64,000 nucleotides of DNA from Stercorarius parasiticus. Lineage: Eukaryota > Chordata > Aves > Charadriiformes > Stercorariidae. The notes below the pieces were generated by a model. That model was not told the DNA's origin, did not search any database, and was given only the letters and a program-made list of their open reading frames with translations. The translations under genes were made by a program, and so were the position numbers. This document shows positions 55,801 through 61,800 of this stretch, piece after piece (the stretch's first letter is position 1; each line of letters starts with the position of its first letter). The stretch is taken from the NCBI GenBank assembly GCA_013396915.1, contig VWZL01000529.1, forward strand, positions 248,001-312,000, read 5' to 3'.

Positions 55801-56761
55801 GGTCACTGTTCCCTGTCCTGTTCATGGCTTCTAATCTGCATTAGGGAAAACAACTTCCCGTATTGTGATCCCGTGTGCAGTTGTGCAATCTGTTGTCTTT
55901 GGAGTTCTCCAGTCAAACTAGTCTACCGTGTGAAATAACTTTTCTGTCTGCTTATGCCTGTCCCCCTGCTCTGTCTGAAGTCCCTTGCCCTACCACCAAA
56001 GTCTGTGCTTCGTAATTAGATTTGATACCTGTTCTTCTGAAACGTATTCTCTTCAAATTCTCCTTTCACTGACAACTTGGTTAGTGGTTTCCCTAACACT
56101 TTGGCTGTTCTTCTGTTGTGTTTGAATGGGAGAAATCAACTTACACAGCTATGTGTTCTTTTCAATTTGAGAGAGAGATGACATAATTTGGCAGCATGTG
56201 ACTGACTTCCCATACACAGAGTCCTTCAATAAGGCAGCAATTGTATGGCCTCAGAAATCACGTACAGACAGATTTCCTTGATTGTCATAGTACTCAAAAC
56301 TGCCAGACTGACTTGGGGAGTAGCTAGAGAACGGCAGTAAAAAACAGCGTTAGGAAATACCTGGTTGCACTTATAGAACAGCACCCTGCTGTTGAGAAAA
56401 TCTTTTGGATATAAAAGGGTAATTTAGGATTTGTAATAATTTCATCAAGATCTGCCATCAGGTCTCATCACCGAATCTCCAAAGCCTGTTAAATGTAGCT
56501 TTTAAATTTCGAGATGAAAAAGTGCCTATTTTTCTTATCTGCTTTGTGTTTTCTAGTGCCATTCGCATGTGTATTCACGCACTGTCTTACTTATCACTGC
56601 TAACTTTTTGTGGTTTTTTTTGTTCTTTTAGGTCTGAGCAGTACTTTGGGAGCCCAAGTGATATGGCTTCTGCAGCAGAACACATTAGAGAGAAGATGAA
56701 GCTAGTTAGCCTGAAAAAGCAGCAGCTGAGACAACCAGAAGCCACTACCCCAGACAGCTAA
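13825..56761 (+). CDS. SESTD1: SESTD1, SEC14 and spectrin domain protein (spliced, 17 coding exons)
   Basis: Joining 17 exons at GT-AG junctions gives 2091 nt: 696 residues plus a stop, the length I recall for mammalian SESTD1. The protein begins [13 protein letters not shown] and ends ATTPDS. By family knowledge, a SEC14/CRAL-TRIO-like lipid-binding domain occupies roughly residues 1-153, followed by a linker and three spectrin-like repeats at about 275-378, 381-494 and 500-602, then a polar tail. Published work on the mammalian protein describes binding to phosphatidylinositol phosphates and phosphatidic acid, association with TRPC4/TRPC5 channels through the spectrin part, and a role with Dact1 and Vangl2 in planar cell polarity. 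It is a cytoplasmic/membrane-associated scaffold; I see no signal peptide or transmembrane segment. The start codon has A at -3 and G at +4, a good Kozak context. Identification is from recalled protein similarity, not a database search. Confidence 0.97.
13880..19894 (+). other. SESTD1: SESTD1 intron 3
   Basis: About 6 kb of AT-rich intron with a C-run/A-run at 14778-14805 and a long C-run/A-run containing an N at about 18560-18587. Several short open frames have no recognisable domain. I see no RNA gene or supported mobile element. Confidence 0.85.
18560..18587. repeat. Poly-C/poly-A homopolymer tract with one N
   Basis: A run of about 14-15 C followed by an A-run; an undetermined base is at 18576. 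It is a simple low-complexity tract in intron 3, likely length-variable and prone to sequencing error. Confidence 0.9.
19895..20003 (+). CDS. SESTD1: SESTD1 exon 4: residues 19-54, SEC14-like domain
   Basis: Acceptor CCCCCAAAATAG at 19894 and donor CCAAG|GTGATT after 20003. With the single base carried over it reads [20 protein letters not shown], then a segment ending LDYLLSIPS. This is the first half of the SEC14/CRAL-TRIO-like domain, including the first predicted beta strand (LILTIPLC). The exon is 109 nt, entering in phase 1 and leaving in phase 2. Confidence 0.95.
20378..20455. repeat. A-rich (AAAC-like) low-complexity tract
   Basis: About 78 bases of A-runs interrupted by C, with AAAC and CAAA units. 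A-rich tails can mark a retroposed copy, but no element body is recognisable beside it, so I call it only low-complexity sequence. Confidence 0.85.
21860..21897. repeat. Perfect 38-bp spacerless palindrome
   Basis: The left arm TTCTTGGATTCTGAAGAGG (21860-21878) is followed immediately by its exact reverse complement (21879-21897). Symmetry stops at the flanking A/A pair. It lies in intron 4, well away from the splice sites. All 19 base pairs match, which is far longer than expected by chance in unique sequence. Confidence 0.95.
22504..22594 (+). CDS. SESTD1: SESTD1 exon 5: residues 55-85, SEC14-like domain
   Basis: Acceptor TTTTCTTCTTTTAG at 22503 and donor CTGCAG|GTAAAC after 22594. It encodes [20 protein letters not shown] followed by [20 protein letters not shown] fits a core strand and turn of the CRAL-TRIO fold, and [10 protein letters not shown] looks like the following amphipathic helix. 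The exon is 91 nt and ends in phase 0. Confidence 0.95.
22595..24604 (+). other. SESTD1: SESTD1 intron 5
   Basis: About 2 kb of AT-rich intron with a probable MIR-like SINE relic at about 24345-24425. Otherwise I see nothing I can support. Confidence 0.85.
24345..24425 (+). repeat. Probable MIR-like SINE relic
   Basis: The blocks TAATGGTTATGCCTCAGGAC, TAGGAGTAAAGAGATTAGAT and CAGTTCTGACATTTTGCTAT follow the order of the 5' (tRNA-related) part of plus-oriented MIR, including the B-box-like region, with heavy divergence. Recognition is from memory. A single copy this diverged needs a repeat-library alignment to confirm. Confidence 0.42.
24605..24718 (+). CDS. SESTD1: SESTD1 exon 6: residues 86-123, SEC14-like domain
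   Basis: Acceptor TTTTCCAG at 24604 and donor TTTGAG|GTATGT after 24718. It encodes 38 codons, starting [20 protein letters not shown] and ending [19 protein letters not shown] is a hydrophobic strand in the lipid-binding fold. Both flanking introns are phase 0, so the exon could be skipped without a frameshift, but this would remove part of the fold. Confidence 0.95.
31976..31993. repeat. 18-bp perfect palindrome
   Basis: TGGTAAGAATTCTTACCA is its own reverse complement, with no spacer. It lies in intron 6. At this length it may be chance in 64 kb, though it is near the upper end of what is expected. Confidence 0.9.
32862..32878. repeat. Short (GA)n microsatellite
   Basis: An uninterrupted AG/GA run of about 8 units in intron 6. 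Confidence 0.9.
35218..35331 (+). CDS. SESTD1: SESTD1 exon 7: residues 124-161, end of SEC14-like domain
   Basis: Acceptor TTCATTCTTGCAG at 35217 and donor AGGCTG|GTTAGT after 35331. It encodes 38 codons: [20 protein letters not shown], then a segment ending [17 protein letters not shown] is a strand, and LTEDFGG...YDH corresponds to the conserved CRAL-TRIO C-terminal motif in which a short helix is followed by LP/LTxxxGGxxxxD. The exon is 114 nt, phase 0 on both sides, the same length as exon 6. Confidence 0.95.
35332..36605 (+). other. SESTD1: SESTD1 intron 7
   Basis: About 1.27 kb of ordinary AT-rich intron. I see nothing in it that I can support. Confidence 0.85.
36606..36703 (+). CDS. 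SESTD1: SESTD1 exon 8: residues 162-193, linker
   Basis: Acceptor TTTTATCTAG at 36605 and donor GAGAG|GTTTGT after 36703. It encodes [20 protein letters not shown], then [12 protein letters not shown], a helix passing into a polar, probably disordered linker between the lipid-binding and spectrin parts. GTTTGT is one of the weaker donors in the gene. The exon leaves in phase 2. Confidence 0.93.
36704..37086 (+). other. SESTD1: SESTD1 intron 8
   Basis: A 383-base intron. The acceptor region before 37087 reads TTGTTGTTTTGTTCAAG, with CAAG rather than CAG. No feature is seen inside it. Confidence 0.85.
37087..37142 (+). CDS. SESTD1: SESTD1 exon 9: residues 194-212, linker
   Basis: A 56-nt exon with acceptor TTGTTCAAG at 37086 and donor ACAG|GTATAG after 37142. 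With the carried-over bases it reads [19 protein letters not shown], closely matching the linker I recall from mammals, with a few conservative changes. It is too short to appear as a stand-alone open frame. Skipping it would shift the frame. Confidence 0.93.
37143..39655 (+). other. SESTD1: SESTD1 intron 9
   Basis: About 2.5 kb of AT-rich intron beginning with an A-run at about 37158-37169. No gene, RNA or mobile element is recognised. Confidence 0.85.
39656..39867 (+). CDS. SESTD1: SESTD1 exon 10: residues 213-283, linker into spectrin repeat 1
   Basis: The longest coding exon (212 nt), with acceptor TTCTTCAAG at 39655 and donor ATGCAG|GTAAGC after 39867. It encodes [20 protein letters not shown], a [13 protein letters not shown] segment, then a long charged helix ([20 protein letters not shown], continuing to [10 protein letters not shown]) that leads into the first spectrin-like repeat. 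The reading frame stays open through the donor for another 78 codons to a TGA at 40102-40104 (see findings). Confidence 0.95.
39868..43205 (+). other. SESTD1: SESTD1 intron 10
   Basis: About 3.3 kb. The first roughly 240 bases are open in frame with exon 10 and are more GC-rich than most intronic DNA here. A second less AT-rich patch lies near 41760-42120; I cannot identify it. The rest is ordinary AT-rich intron. Confidence 0.85.
43206..43328 (+). CDS. SESTD1: SESTD1 exon 11: residues 284-324, spectrin repeat 1
   Basis: Acceptor CTCATTGACAG at 43205 and donor CACAGT|GTGAGA after 43328. It encodes [20 protein letters not shown], then [20 protein letters not shown] and S. The VxNWLEGPG motif at the start of a helix and the heptad-like [12 protein letters not shown] helix are typical of spectrin repeats. 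The exon is 123 nt, phase 0 on both sides. Confidence 0.95.
43329..46634 (+). other. SESTD1: SESTD1 intron 11
   Basis: About 3.3 kb of AT-rich intron with several A- and T-runs. The open frames inside it are low-complexity or unrecognisable. I see nothing else supportable. Confidence 0.85.
46635..46829 (+). CDS. SESTD1: SESTD1 exon 12: residues 325-389, spectrin repeats 1-2
   Basis: Acceptor TGTGTTTGTAG at 46634 and donor CAGGAT|GTAAGT after 46829. It encodes 65 codons, starting [20 protein letters not shown] and ending [10 protein letters not shown]. The [20 protein letters not shown] run is a long charged amphipathic helix and [15 protein letters not shown] is the conserved C-helix end of a spectrin repeat. 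The exon is 195 nt and phase 0 on both sides. Confidence 0.95.
46830..47414 (+). other. SESTD1: SESTD1 intron 12
   Basis: A 585-base intron; it contains an A-run at about 47192-47202. Nothing else was seen. Confidence 0.85.
47415..47529 (+). CDS. SESTD1: SESTD1 exon 13: residues 390-427, spectrin repeat 2
   Basis: Acceptor GTTCATTTTAG at 47414 and donor GTTG|GTAAGC after 47529. It encodes [20 protein letters not shown] followed by [19 protein letters not shown] short helix, an acidic loop and a leucine-rich amphipathic helix fit the start of the second spectrin-like repeat. The exon leaves in phase 1. Confidence 0.95.
47530..48697 (+). other. SESTD1: SESTD1 intron 13
   Basis: About 1.17 kb, with an A-run at about 47619-47632 and a short CR1 3'-end fragment at 48044-48092. 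A T-rich tract precedes the exon 14 acceptor. Confidence 0.85.
48044..48092 (-). mobile_element. CR1 LINE 3'-end fragment
   Basis: The + strand text CAGTTGGACGGGACCTACAA and ATGATCATCTAGCCCAA is the reverse complement of the 3' end of avian CR1 elements, which usually reads GTTGGAAGGGACCTAYAAYGATCATCTAG in this orientation. Only about 50 bases are recognisable, consistent with severe 5' truncation. No coding capacity remains. Confidence 0.75.
48698..48857 (+). CDS. SESTD1: SESTD1 exon 14: residues 428-480, spectrin repeat 2
   Basis: Acceptor CTTTCTTTTTTTCTTTAG at 48697 and donor CAAAG|GTAATA after 48857. It encodes [40 protein letters not shown] and [13 protein letters not shown], followed by a split Arg codon. 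The [13 protein letters not shown] and [10 protein letters not shown] helices are typical of a spectrin repeat. The exon is 160 nt, phase 1 in and phase 2 out. Confidence 0.95.
48858..51496 (+). other. SESTD1: SESTD1 intron 14
   Basis: About 2.6 kb, containing the old CR1/L3-like LINE relic (about 49910-50340), a T-run/C-run at 50390-50406 and an A-run at about 50991-51003. No intact open frame of interest. Confidence 0.85.
49910..50340 (+). mobile_element. Ancient CR1/L3-like LINE relic (3' part of reverse-transcriptase ORF)
   Basis: Successive blocks follow the order of the C-terminal reverse-transcriptase region of amniote CR1/L3-type LINEs: GTGGCAGCTGGAATTCAGTA, AATGCACATGGGAGAAGGA, AAGCAAGTAGAATGCTAAGG, ATTATTAGGAAAGTAGTAGA, ACAATTCTGGTCCCTATTCT and TGAAGCAGCTTCCAGATGAT. 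The order and spacing across more than 400 bases make chance unlikely. The copy is riddled with stops and frameshifts and has no coding capacity. Family assignment is from memory; L2 or another CR1-clade element is possible. Confidence 0.62.
51497..51578 (+). CDS. SESTD1: SESTD1 exon 15: residues 481-508, end of spectrin repeat 2
   Basis: Acceptor CTGTTTAAG at 51496 and donor GCTCAG|GTATGA after 51578. It completes the split Arg codon and encodes [20 protein letters not shown] then CEEDAAQ, the C-terminal helix of repeat 2. The exon is 82 nt and ends in phase 0. The frame is maintained only by starting at G51497. Confidence 0.94.
51579..51895 (+). other. SESTD1: SESTD1 intron 15
   Basis: A 317-base intron, the shortest in the gene. 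Nothing but AT-rich sequence is seen. Confidence 0.85.
51896..52018 (+). CDS. SESTD1: SESTD1 exon 16: residues 509-549, spectrin repeat 3
   Basis: Acceptor CTGTTTTTAAG at 51895 and donor GCACAG|GTGAAA after 52018. It encodes [20 protein letters not shown], then [20 protein letters not shown] and Q. AVEWLSEL parallels VVNWLEGP of exon 11 and marks the first helix of repeat 3; [14 protein letters not shown] is the next helix. The exon is 123 nt, phase 0 on both sides, the same length as exon 11, consistent with repeat duplication. Confidence 0.95.
52019..53277 (+). other. SESTD1: SESTD1 intron 16
   Basis: About 1.26 kb. The minus strand has open frames of 96 and 79 codons (52595-52885 and 52869-53108) with no recognisable domain; I treat them as chance. 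No mobile element is identified. Confidence 0.85.
53278..53469 (+). CDS. SESTD1: SESTD1 exon 17: residues 550-613, spectrin repeat 3
   Basis: Acceptor CCTACAACTTTTAG at 53277 and donor GAAAAG|GTGAGC after 53469. It encodes [40 protein letters not shown] and [20 protein letters not shown], ending SAEK. The [10 protein letters not shown] and [13 protein letters not shown] helices close the third spectrin-like repeat (compare LQAALEFHS in exon 12). The exon is 192 nt, phase 0 on both sides. Confidence 0.95.
53470..55114 (+). other. SESTD1: SESTD1 intron 17
   Basis: About 1.65 kb, with A-runs near 53529-53541 and 53572-53584 and a CR1 3'-end fragment at 54703-54838. Otherwise unremarkable. Confidence 0.85.
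54703..54838 (-). mobile_element. CR1 LINE 3'-end fragment, avian type
   Basis: About 136 bases match, in reverse-complement orientation, the 3' end of bird CR1 elements: the GAATAGAATAGAC terminal-repeat motif, TTAGTTGGAAGGGACCTACA, TCATCTAGTCTAACTGCC, GGGCTGACCAAGTTAAAGCA, AAGGGCATTATCCAAATGTC and CTTAAACACTGACAGG. The element is 5'-truncated as usual for CR1 and has no intact ORF. It lies in intron 17, opposite to the gene. It is the best single clue for an avian source. Confidence 0.9.
55115..55236 (+). CDS. SESTD1: SESTD1 exon 18: residues 614-653, post-spectrin segment
   Basis: A T-run and TTTAACAG acceptor at 55114; donor GATGG|GTATGC after 55236. It encodes [20 protein letters not shown], then [20 protein letters not shown] and two bases of a Gly codon. 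An acidic stretch is followed by the [19 protein letters not shown] segment, nearly identical to the mammalian sequence as I recall it. It leaves in phase 2, the phase that both the normal last exon and the candidate exon at 58724 would accept. Confidence 0.95.
55237..56631 (+). other. SESTD1: SESTD1 intron 18
   Basis: About 1.4 kb of intron with somewhat higher GC around 55480-56100. I see no gene or mobile element. Confidence 0.85.
56632..56761 (+). CDS. SESTD1: SESTD1 exon 19: residues 654-696 and stop
   Basis: A T-rich tract and TTCTTTTAG acceptor at 56631. It completes the Gly codon and encodes [20 protein letters not shown] then [20 protein letters not shown] and DS, ending with TAA at 56759-56761. 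[11 protein letters not shown] is the conserved C-terminal motif I recall from SESTD1, followed by a basic Lys/Gln-rich helix. The 3' UTR continues directly. Confidence 0.95.
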
Positions 56762-57375
56762 TACTGACCCTTGTCTACAAATTCATAATAGGACTTCAGT
56801 TTGTAATCCAGCATGTTGTTTGCATATTGCAGAATTTGGCATAATATATTAAAGTGCATTTCACAGCCGTTGTAAGTCTCATCTTTTTTCCAAGTAACGT
56901 TCTCAGCATCTTAACAGTGTACATCTATCAAGCCATAATTATTTACCATGCTATGAAACCATAGATTCCAAGTATCTTATGAAGAGGAACTGTAAACTTT
57001 GCACTGAAACTTGCTGTAAAGCTTTACCTGACCTGTCAGCTGCTTCTGAGTTAAACAGCTGATGCAAGCTTTGAATGGTGCTAATGAAAGTGTTAGGAGT
57101 TCCATATTACGAAGTTGTAGTTCTTTGCTTCCCCTATGCCAAGGTGATGTAGTAATTTTAGACTGTAGGTAAAGTTCCTGCAGTGTAGACAGTGGTGACC
57201 TATAATTTTAATTTGAAATACTTTAAAAAAAAAGATCATTTTTATTGTGCCAGTATGCAACCTGCCCATCAAATCTTTGATATATCAAATTCATTAAACA
57301 GATGTTTTCCTATTTGTATTGATAATGTATTAAAAGCTGTTTGTGCTTAATAAAAATCATCTTTTTAAAATCTAA
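56762..57375 (+). other. SESTD1: SESTD1 proximal 3' UTR
   Basis: AT-rich sequence after the stop, about 0.6 kb, ending at a consensus polyadenylation signal with a GU/U-rich stretch after it. An ATTAAA at 56848-56853 could serve as an earlier weak signal. The cleavage site is estimated to lie 10-30 bases after 57354. Longer 3' UTR forms are possible, as further AATAAA motifs lie downstream. Confidence 0.7.
57349..57354 (+). terminator. SESTD1: Canonical poly(A) signal AATAAA for SESTD1
   Basis: AATAAA in the + strand 3' UTR, followed within about 30-75 bases by a GU/U-rich element (TTTGTTCTGGTCTGTATT and TTTGTGTTGTATTTTTTTGT). This arrangement is typical of an efficient vertebrate cleavage site. 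Other AATAAA motifs at 58171-58176 and 60808-60813 might be used for longer transcripts. Confidence 0.75.
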
Positions 57376-57399
57376 TATAAATTTGTTCTGGTCTGTATT

Positions 57400-58723
57400 C
57401 CCAAATGTCATTTGTGTTGTATTTTTTTGTGATAAATAGTAGTAAAAATCATCAGTTCCCCCCAATATATTTACAAAGTCTGTATAATTTTTCTTAACAA
57501 ATACTCTTTAACACACTGTAGCTATAAGGGGAACTGCTCTTCAACCATTATTAATAGGAGGAAGAGTCCGTATTTTTTTTCTCTTACTTTCTGATAGTAG
57601 TACTTACAGAAAAGTAAGATAGTCTGTGTATTAATCAGTGTTACATTAATAACAGTTTTGTTCCCATGTAAGACTGGTACGCATCTCATGTGCTTTATTT
57701 CTAAGTCTTGTTTCCCTTTGAATAGAGAATCTTGAGCAATGTGAATATCCCTGGTACTACCTTTGAGGGTAAAAGATTTTCATCTAATGAAAAATGATTA
57801 ACATGAAGTTCATAAACAACTTAAAACCATGAGATTAGTAATAAAATTAAATTTATTAAGAGAAGGGAATTGGATTGAAATAAAATCAGCTGTGTGCGTA
57901 ATTGGGTTAACTTCTTGCACTTCAGGATTTAATGTGGATAAATTCAATGTTATATTTACTGGAAGGTGGTGTGACCATCTTAGAATACTGTGTGTGAAAC
58001 AAATAACTGTAGGTCTAAGTACCTTGTGTTAACTCACAGTAAACATAATGCTCTGTTCCTGCAGGCATTGTTGTTATTCTGCAGGTTTTCTTGATGGATC
58101 TGTCATTCAAATATATTTATTTATTTGTCTCAGTTTTTCCACATTTTCTCCACAGGAAGGTGATGTGTCAAATAAAGCAATTTCTCTATAAAAATAATAA
58201 TTCAAAATTAATGGCGTCTCTTCAACTTCAGTGATAAAGGTATTTTTTATTTTCTCTCAGGGTATTTTGGCAGAGGAAATCCAATTATTTTTTGATGCAA
58301 TGGTACAATATTACGTTAATACTAGTTTAAAACCAACTGAAGTTTCACAGACCTTATTTATTAATATACTTTTTCAATGCAATCTTTTAAAATTTAATTT
58401 AGTTGTTCAATTCCATTTGTGAAAGCTGCTGTTACTATGGCTAATATTTGGATGAGATAAATTTATTTAGAAAGAACCCAAATGTAAAAAATTGCATATA
58501 TTTAATACAAAGCAAAAACACAAAAGTAAATTAGGATTATATTCATTTATAAGCAGTGCGTCTCCAATTCTGCAGCATTTGTTTGTGAATTGAATCTACT
58601 TACAGTAAATAATGGTCTGCGGTATAAAATCCCATTAAAATATTGGCTTACGGTAAGCATGTGTTACAAACATTATTTGCGGGTTTTTATTTTATTTTTT
58701 TATTCTATTTTTATTCTCTTTAG
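57400..58723 (+). other. Downstream region: extended 3' UTR or intergenic
   Basis: AT-rich sequence with an AATAAA at 58171-58176 and several short open frames without recognisable domains. It could be part of a longer SESTD1 3' UTR; the sequence alone does not decide. Confidence 0.5.
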
Positions 58724-58871
58724 GAGCTCAACAATGCATGCAAAACCAGAACAGTATCAGAAGCTCCTATCTCATTCATGTGACAGCTGTGTGCACAACT
58801 TGGAACTGATGACCATTCACCCTAATAACCCCGATGTTAATTTTGGCTCAGTGTATGAAGTCCAATATTGA
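58724..58871 (+). other. Candidate alternative last exon of SESTD1 (hypothetical)
   Basis: A long pyrimidine tract (about 58684-58721) and CTCTTTAG acceptor precede a 48-codon open frame starting SSTMHAKPEQYQKLLSHSCD and ending FGSVYEVQY, then TGA. Its phase fits exon 18 exactly (GG + G), so a splice from 55236 would replace the normal C-terminus. Similarity to any known protein is not recognised. It could equally be part of a 3' UTR in which the open frame is accidental. Confidence 0.25.
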
Positions 58872-61800
58872 GGCTGTTCTTATCGGTCGTCCAGCATTCC
58901 GAGAGGCCAGTGGATTCTCACTTTCACCCTATTGTCTCTAATCGAGACTGATATTAATCCCTTGGCCTGTGCCAGCTTTTCTTCTCTCTCTCTGCTCCCT
59001 TCCCCTTCCTCTCTGGAATTCTTTGCCTTTAGGGAAATCAAGTGGCTGGTAAGGTGCTATTTACCAGCGCTTTGCCCATTTTCTATGTACAAGGAATGAC
59101 AGCAGTCATTTTCTAGGTCACATTGTGTGAGTCTGCCAGGTATTCTGCATCCTCCCTATGAACTCTGAGAATTCCTATCTTAGTGAAAGAATGGAGTAAA
59201 CACCGTCTGTTAAGGATACTGTTGAAAGTAACTAATTGAGAGAGACATTTTTGTGCTGGTCTTCTCTTAGTCAATCTACCTTCTGTGGTTGTACTTGCTA
59301 TTGAACCTTTAGAAATGTACAACCCTTAATAGCATACAGAGTCAATGAGATGTACAGAGACATGCTAAAAGGCAAAGCTGTGCTCAAGCCATCTGTTATG
59401 ACTTGTCTGTCCAGGTACTACTGCAAGCAGTAGTGGTGGCTCTACCTGTGCCTCTTGCTCTGCGCTTTCTGGTAGCAAAACCGATTCGAACAATGGAGTT
59501 CCAGAAGGTGCAAATATGGTGGTTTATACTTTAACATAAATCACCTGCAGTGAGGGATACAGTGCTACACAGAAGATGGGGAGATACCAATAGAATAGGG
59601 AAGGATTGATTGTGAGGGTTGTGGTTACAATGCTCCTAAGTATATGATGACTAATGACTTGGAAGCAATGGAGTCAACCCTGTTCCATGGTAATTAAATC
59701 AATAACGAGAATGTCTAAGTTCCTGTTAGCCAAGATTGGATGCATTTGAAATGTTTCAAAATATGGTAAGCATTTTGTTACTCTTTCTGATAACGTAACC
59801 CTGAGTGTGTGTTTTGTGACAGTGAACAATGAGCAGCATTGGAATGGTGATCAACTCGGTAGGTGTCATCCATTTTTAGTGGTGCATGAGTTGGATACGC
59901 TGGCAGTCGTATAAAATGCCTATACGCTCTTTGAATTGTGAAAGGTATGTGGGAATTTGTATTAGTTTCCATAAAAATGTTTGATTCCGTTTACTGCTTG
60001 ACTTTGTGTTGTGATTAGTAGGACTAATAGGGTTAATATTTTCTTGGAAAAAGCAGGTTGGGACCATGGAGACTTGTATAGCTTGCGTGACTGACTGAGC
60101 GTTCAAGTAGAGTGACTCTGGAGGTACAGCAGTGGATGGAGAGGGGTTGTGTGTGCACTGGGATTGTATAGCACTTCTTATACCATCATGCTAGCCTAAG
60201 GATATCAGTGTCAGCTGAAGATGAAGATTTTTTTTTCCATCTCAGTAAAAAAACCAAAAAGTTAAATTGTCAGTGGGTCGTGATCACACGGAGAGGTTGT
60301 CATGGGCTTTCAGCAACAGTAATGACATGTAACGCATGTAATGATGCTATGTTAACCTCCAATTTCCTGAATTCTTTCGACAGGATAATTTTAATCTGTG
60401 TAAAGAGATTATTAGTAAGAAAGGAAGCTTTTGGAGCTACAGATGAAATTCTGTGATAGCACATTACGTGAGCTCTGGAGCTAAAATGCTGAGGAATAGA
60501 TAAAAGCAAAGATTTGGTGATTCTTAACTTCTCTTCAGACTGTTGCAACAGTAAACAGTGAGTCAGCACTGTAAAAATGCTTAGTTATGTCGGGCTTCTC
60601 TTCTAATTTAAAGAGAAAAATCAGGAGGTTGGCCTAAGCATACAGGATCTCAACCCATACATATGTAATAGCTGCAAAAGCACCTGAATGTGAACTGCAG
60701 GGCCAAAAACTGTGTACGTGGAATTTACATAACATCATTCCAACAAGGTCTCTTTGGAGAGTTACCTGTTGTCTTTGTCAGGTTTGTGGAAAAGTGATAT
60801 TCTCTGAAATAAAAGATACAAAGGCAGATAGTCAAGCAGTTATATTACTCCTGGTTCCAACTTGCACAGTCATTTTGGATCTCGGTAGAGGGAGTCTCTT
60901 CTGTAGTGCATCATTTCCGCAGTTTTCTAATAGGTAACAACCAATGTGTAGGCTATTGCAGCATTACTCCTGGGGAATCAAAATCAGATGTTCGAAAAGT
61001 ACACTGCGCTATCATTTTAAAATCACCGATTCCCATTTGTTTCCTCCACTTACACGGTCCCATCATTAGAGTATTGATGCCTGTCAAGACTGCATCTTAA
61101 TTGAAAATTCTATTAAAAATTGACTAATTGCATGCCTCTTCAAGGATATGGAGTCAAGGACTTCAAGATATTTTTCACCTGACGCTCAGTGCGATGTAAT
61201 CTCGTTGTGGAGATTTACTGTGTGGAAATACAGGTAAGACTAAATAACCACACAAAAATAAGTTTGGTTTCCTACTTCTAATGGGTCCCTTTGTACAGAT
61301 CTTCCAAAAGCAGGGTAGTTTAGGGCCATTTTTCTGTGACTTCAAGGTTATTTTGAAACCTGAAGGTGAATCACTAGAGAAACTTGTGAGAACGCTTCTG
61401 ATTCTGTCAAATTGGAAGACAACATATTAATCAAATATTAAAGATATTCATCAAAAATAGATGCTTATGTGACTAAAATTTTAATTATGCTAATACAAGA
61501 ATTTATAGAGACAGGATATATTTAAAAGTATTTAGTATATATAAGGCATTAATGATACACTTAAGCTCAAAGTAGCAACGAAAAATTAAGGCAATAGCTT
61601 TCTCTTTTCCTGTCAGAGCTGACTTCAGTTAATATAGGTCTCTATTGCAGCAAAGGTTATGGGAATATAATATAGAGACAAGAGGAAGGCTGAGTCAGGA
61701 TATAAATTCCTCTTTTAAATGGAGAGGAGAAAAAAGCATACTTTCTTAACATTTCAATCATGCTAAGGAAATAGTTTGGAAAAAATTAAAAAGCAAAGTG

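Noticed and set aside
60208..60456. 82-codon frame at 60208-60456 starting MSAEDEDFFFHLSKKTKK, opposed by an 89-codon frame on the other strand
   Set aside because: There is no domain or homology I recognise, it lies downstream of the poly(A) site and it is interrupted by low-complexity runs. Chance is the simplest explanation.
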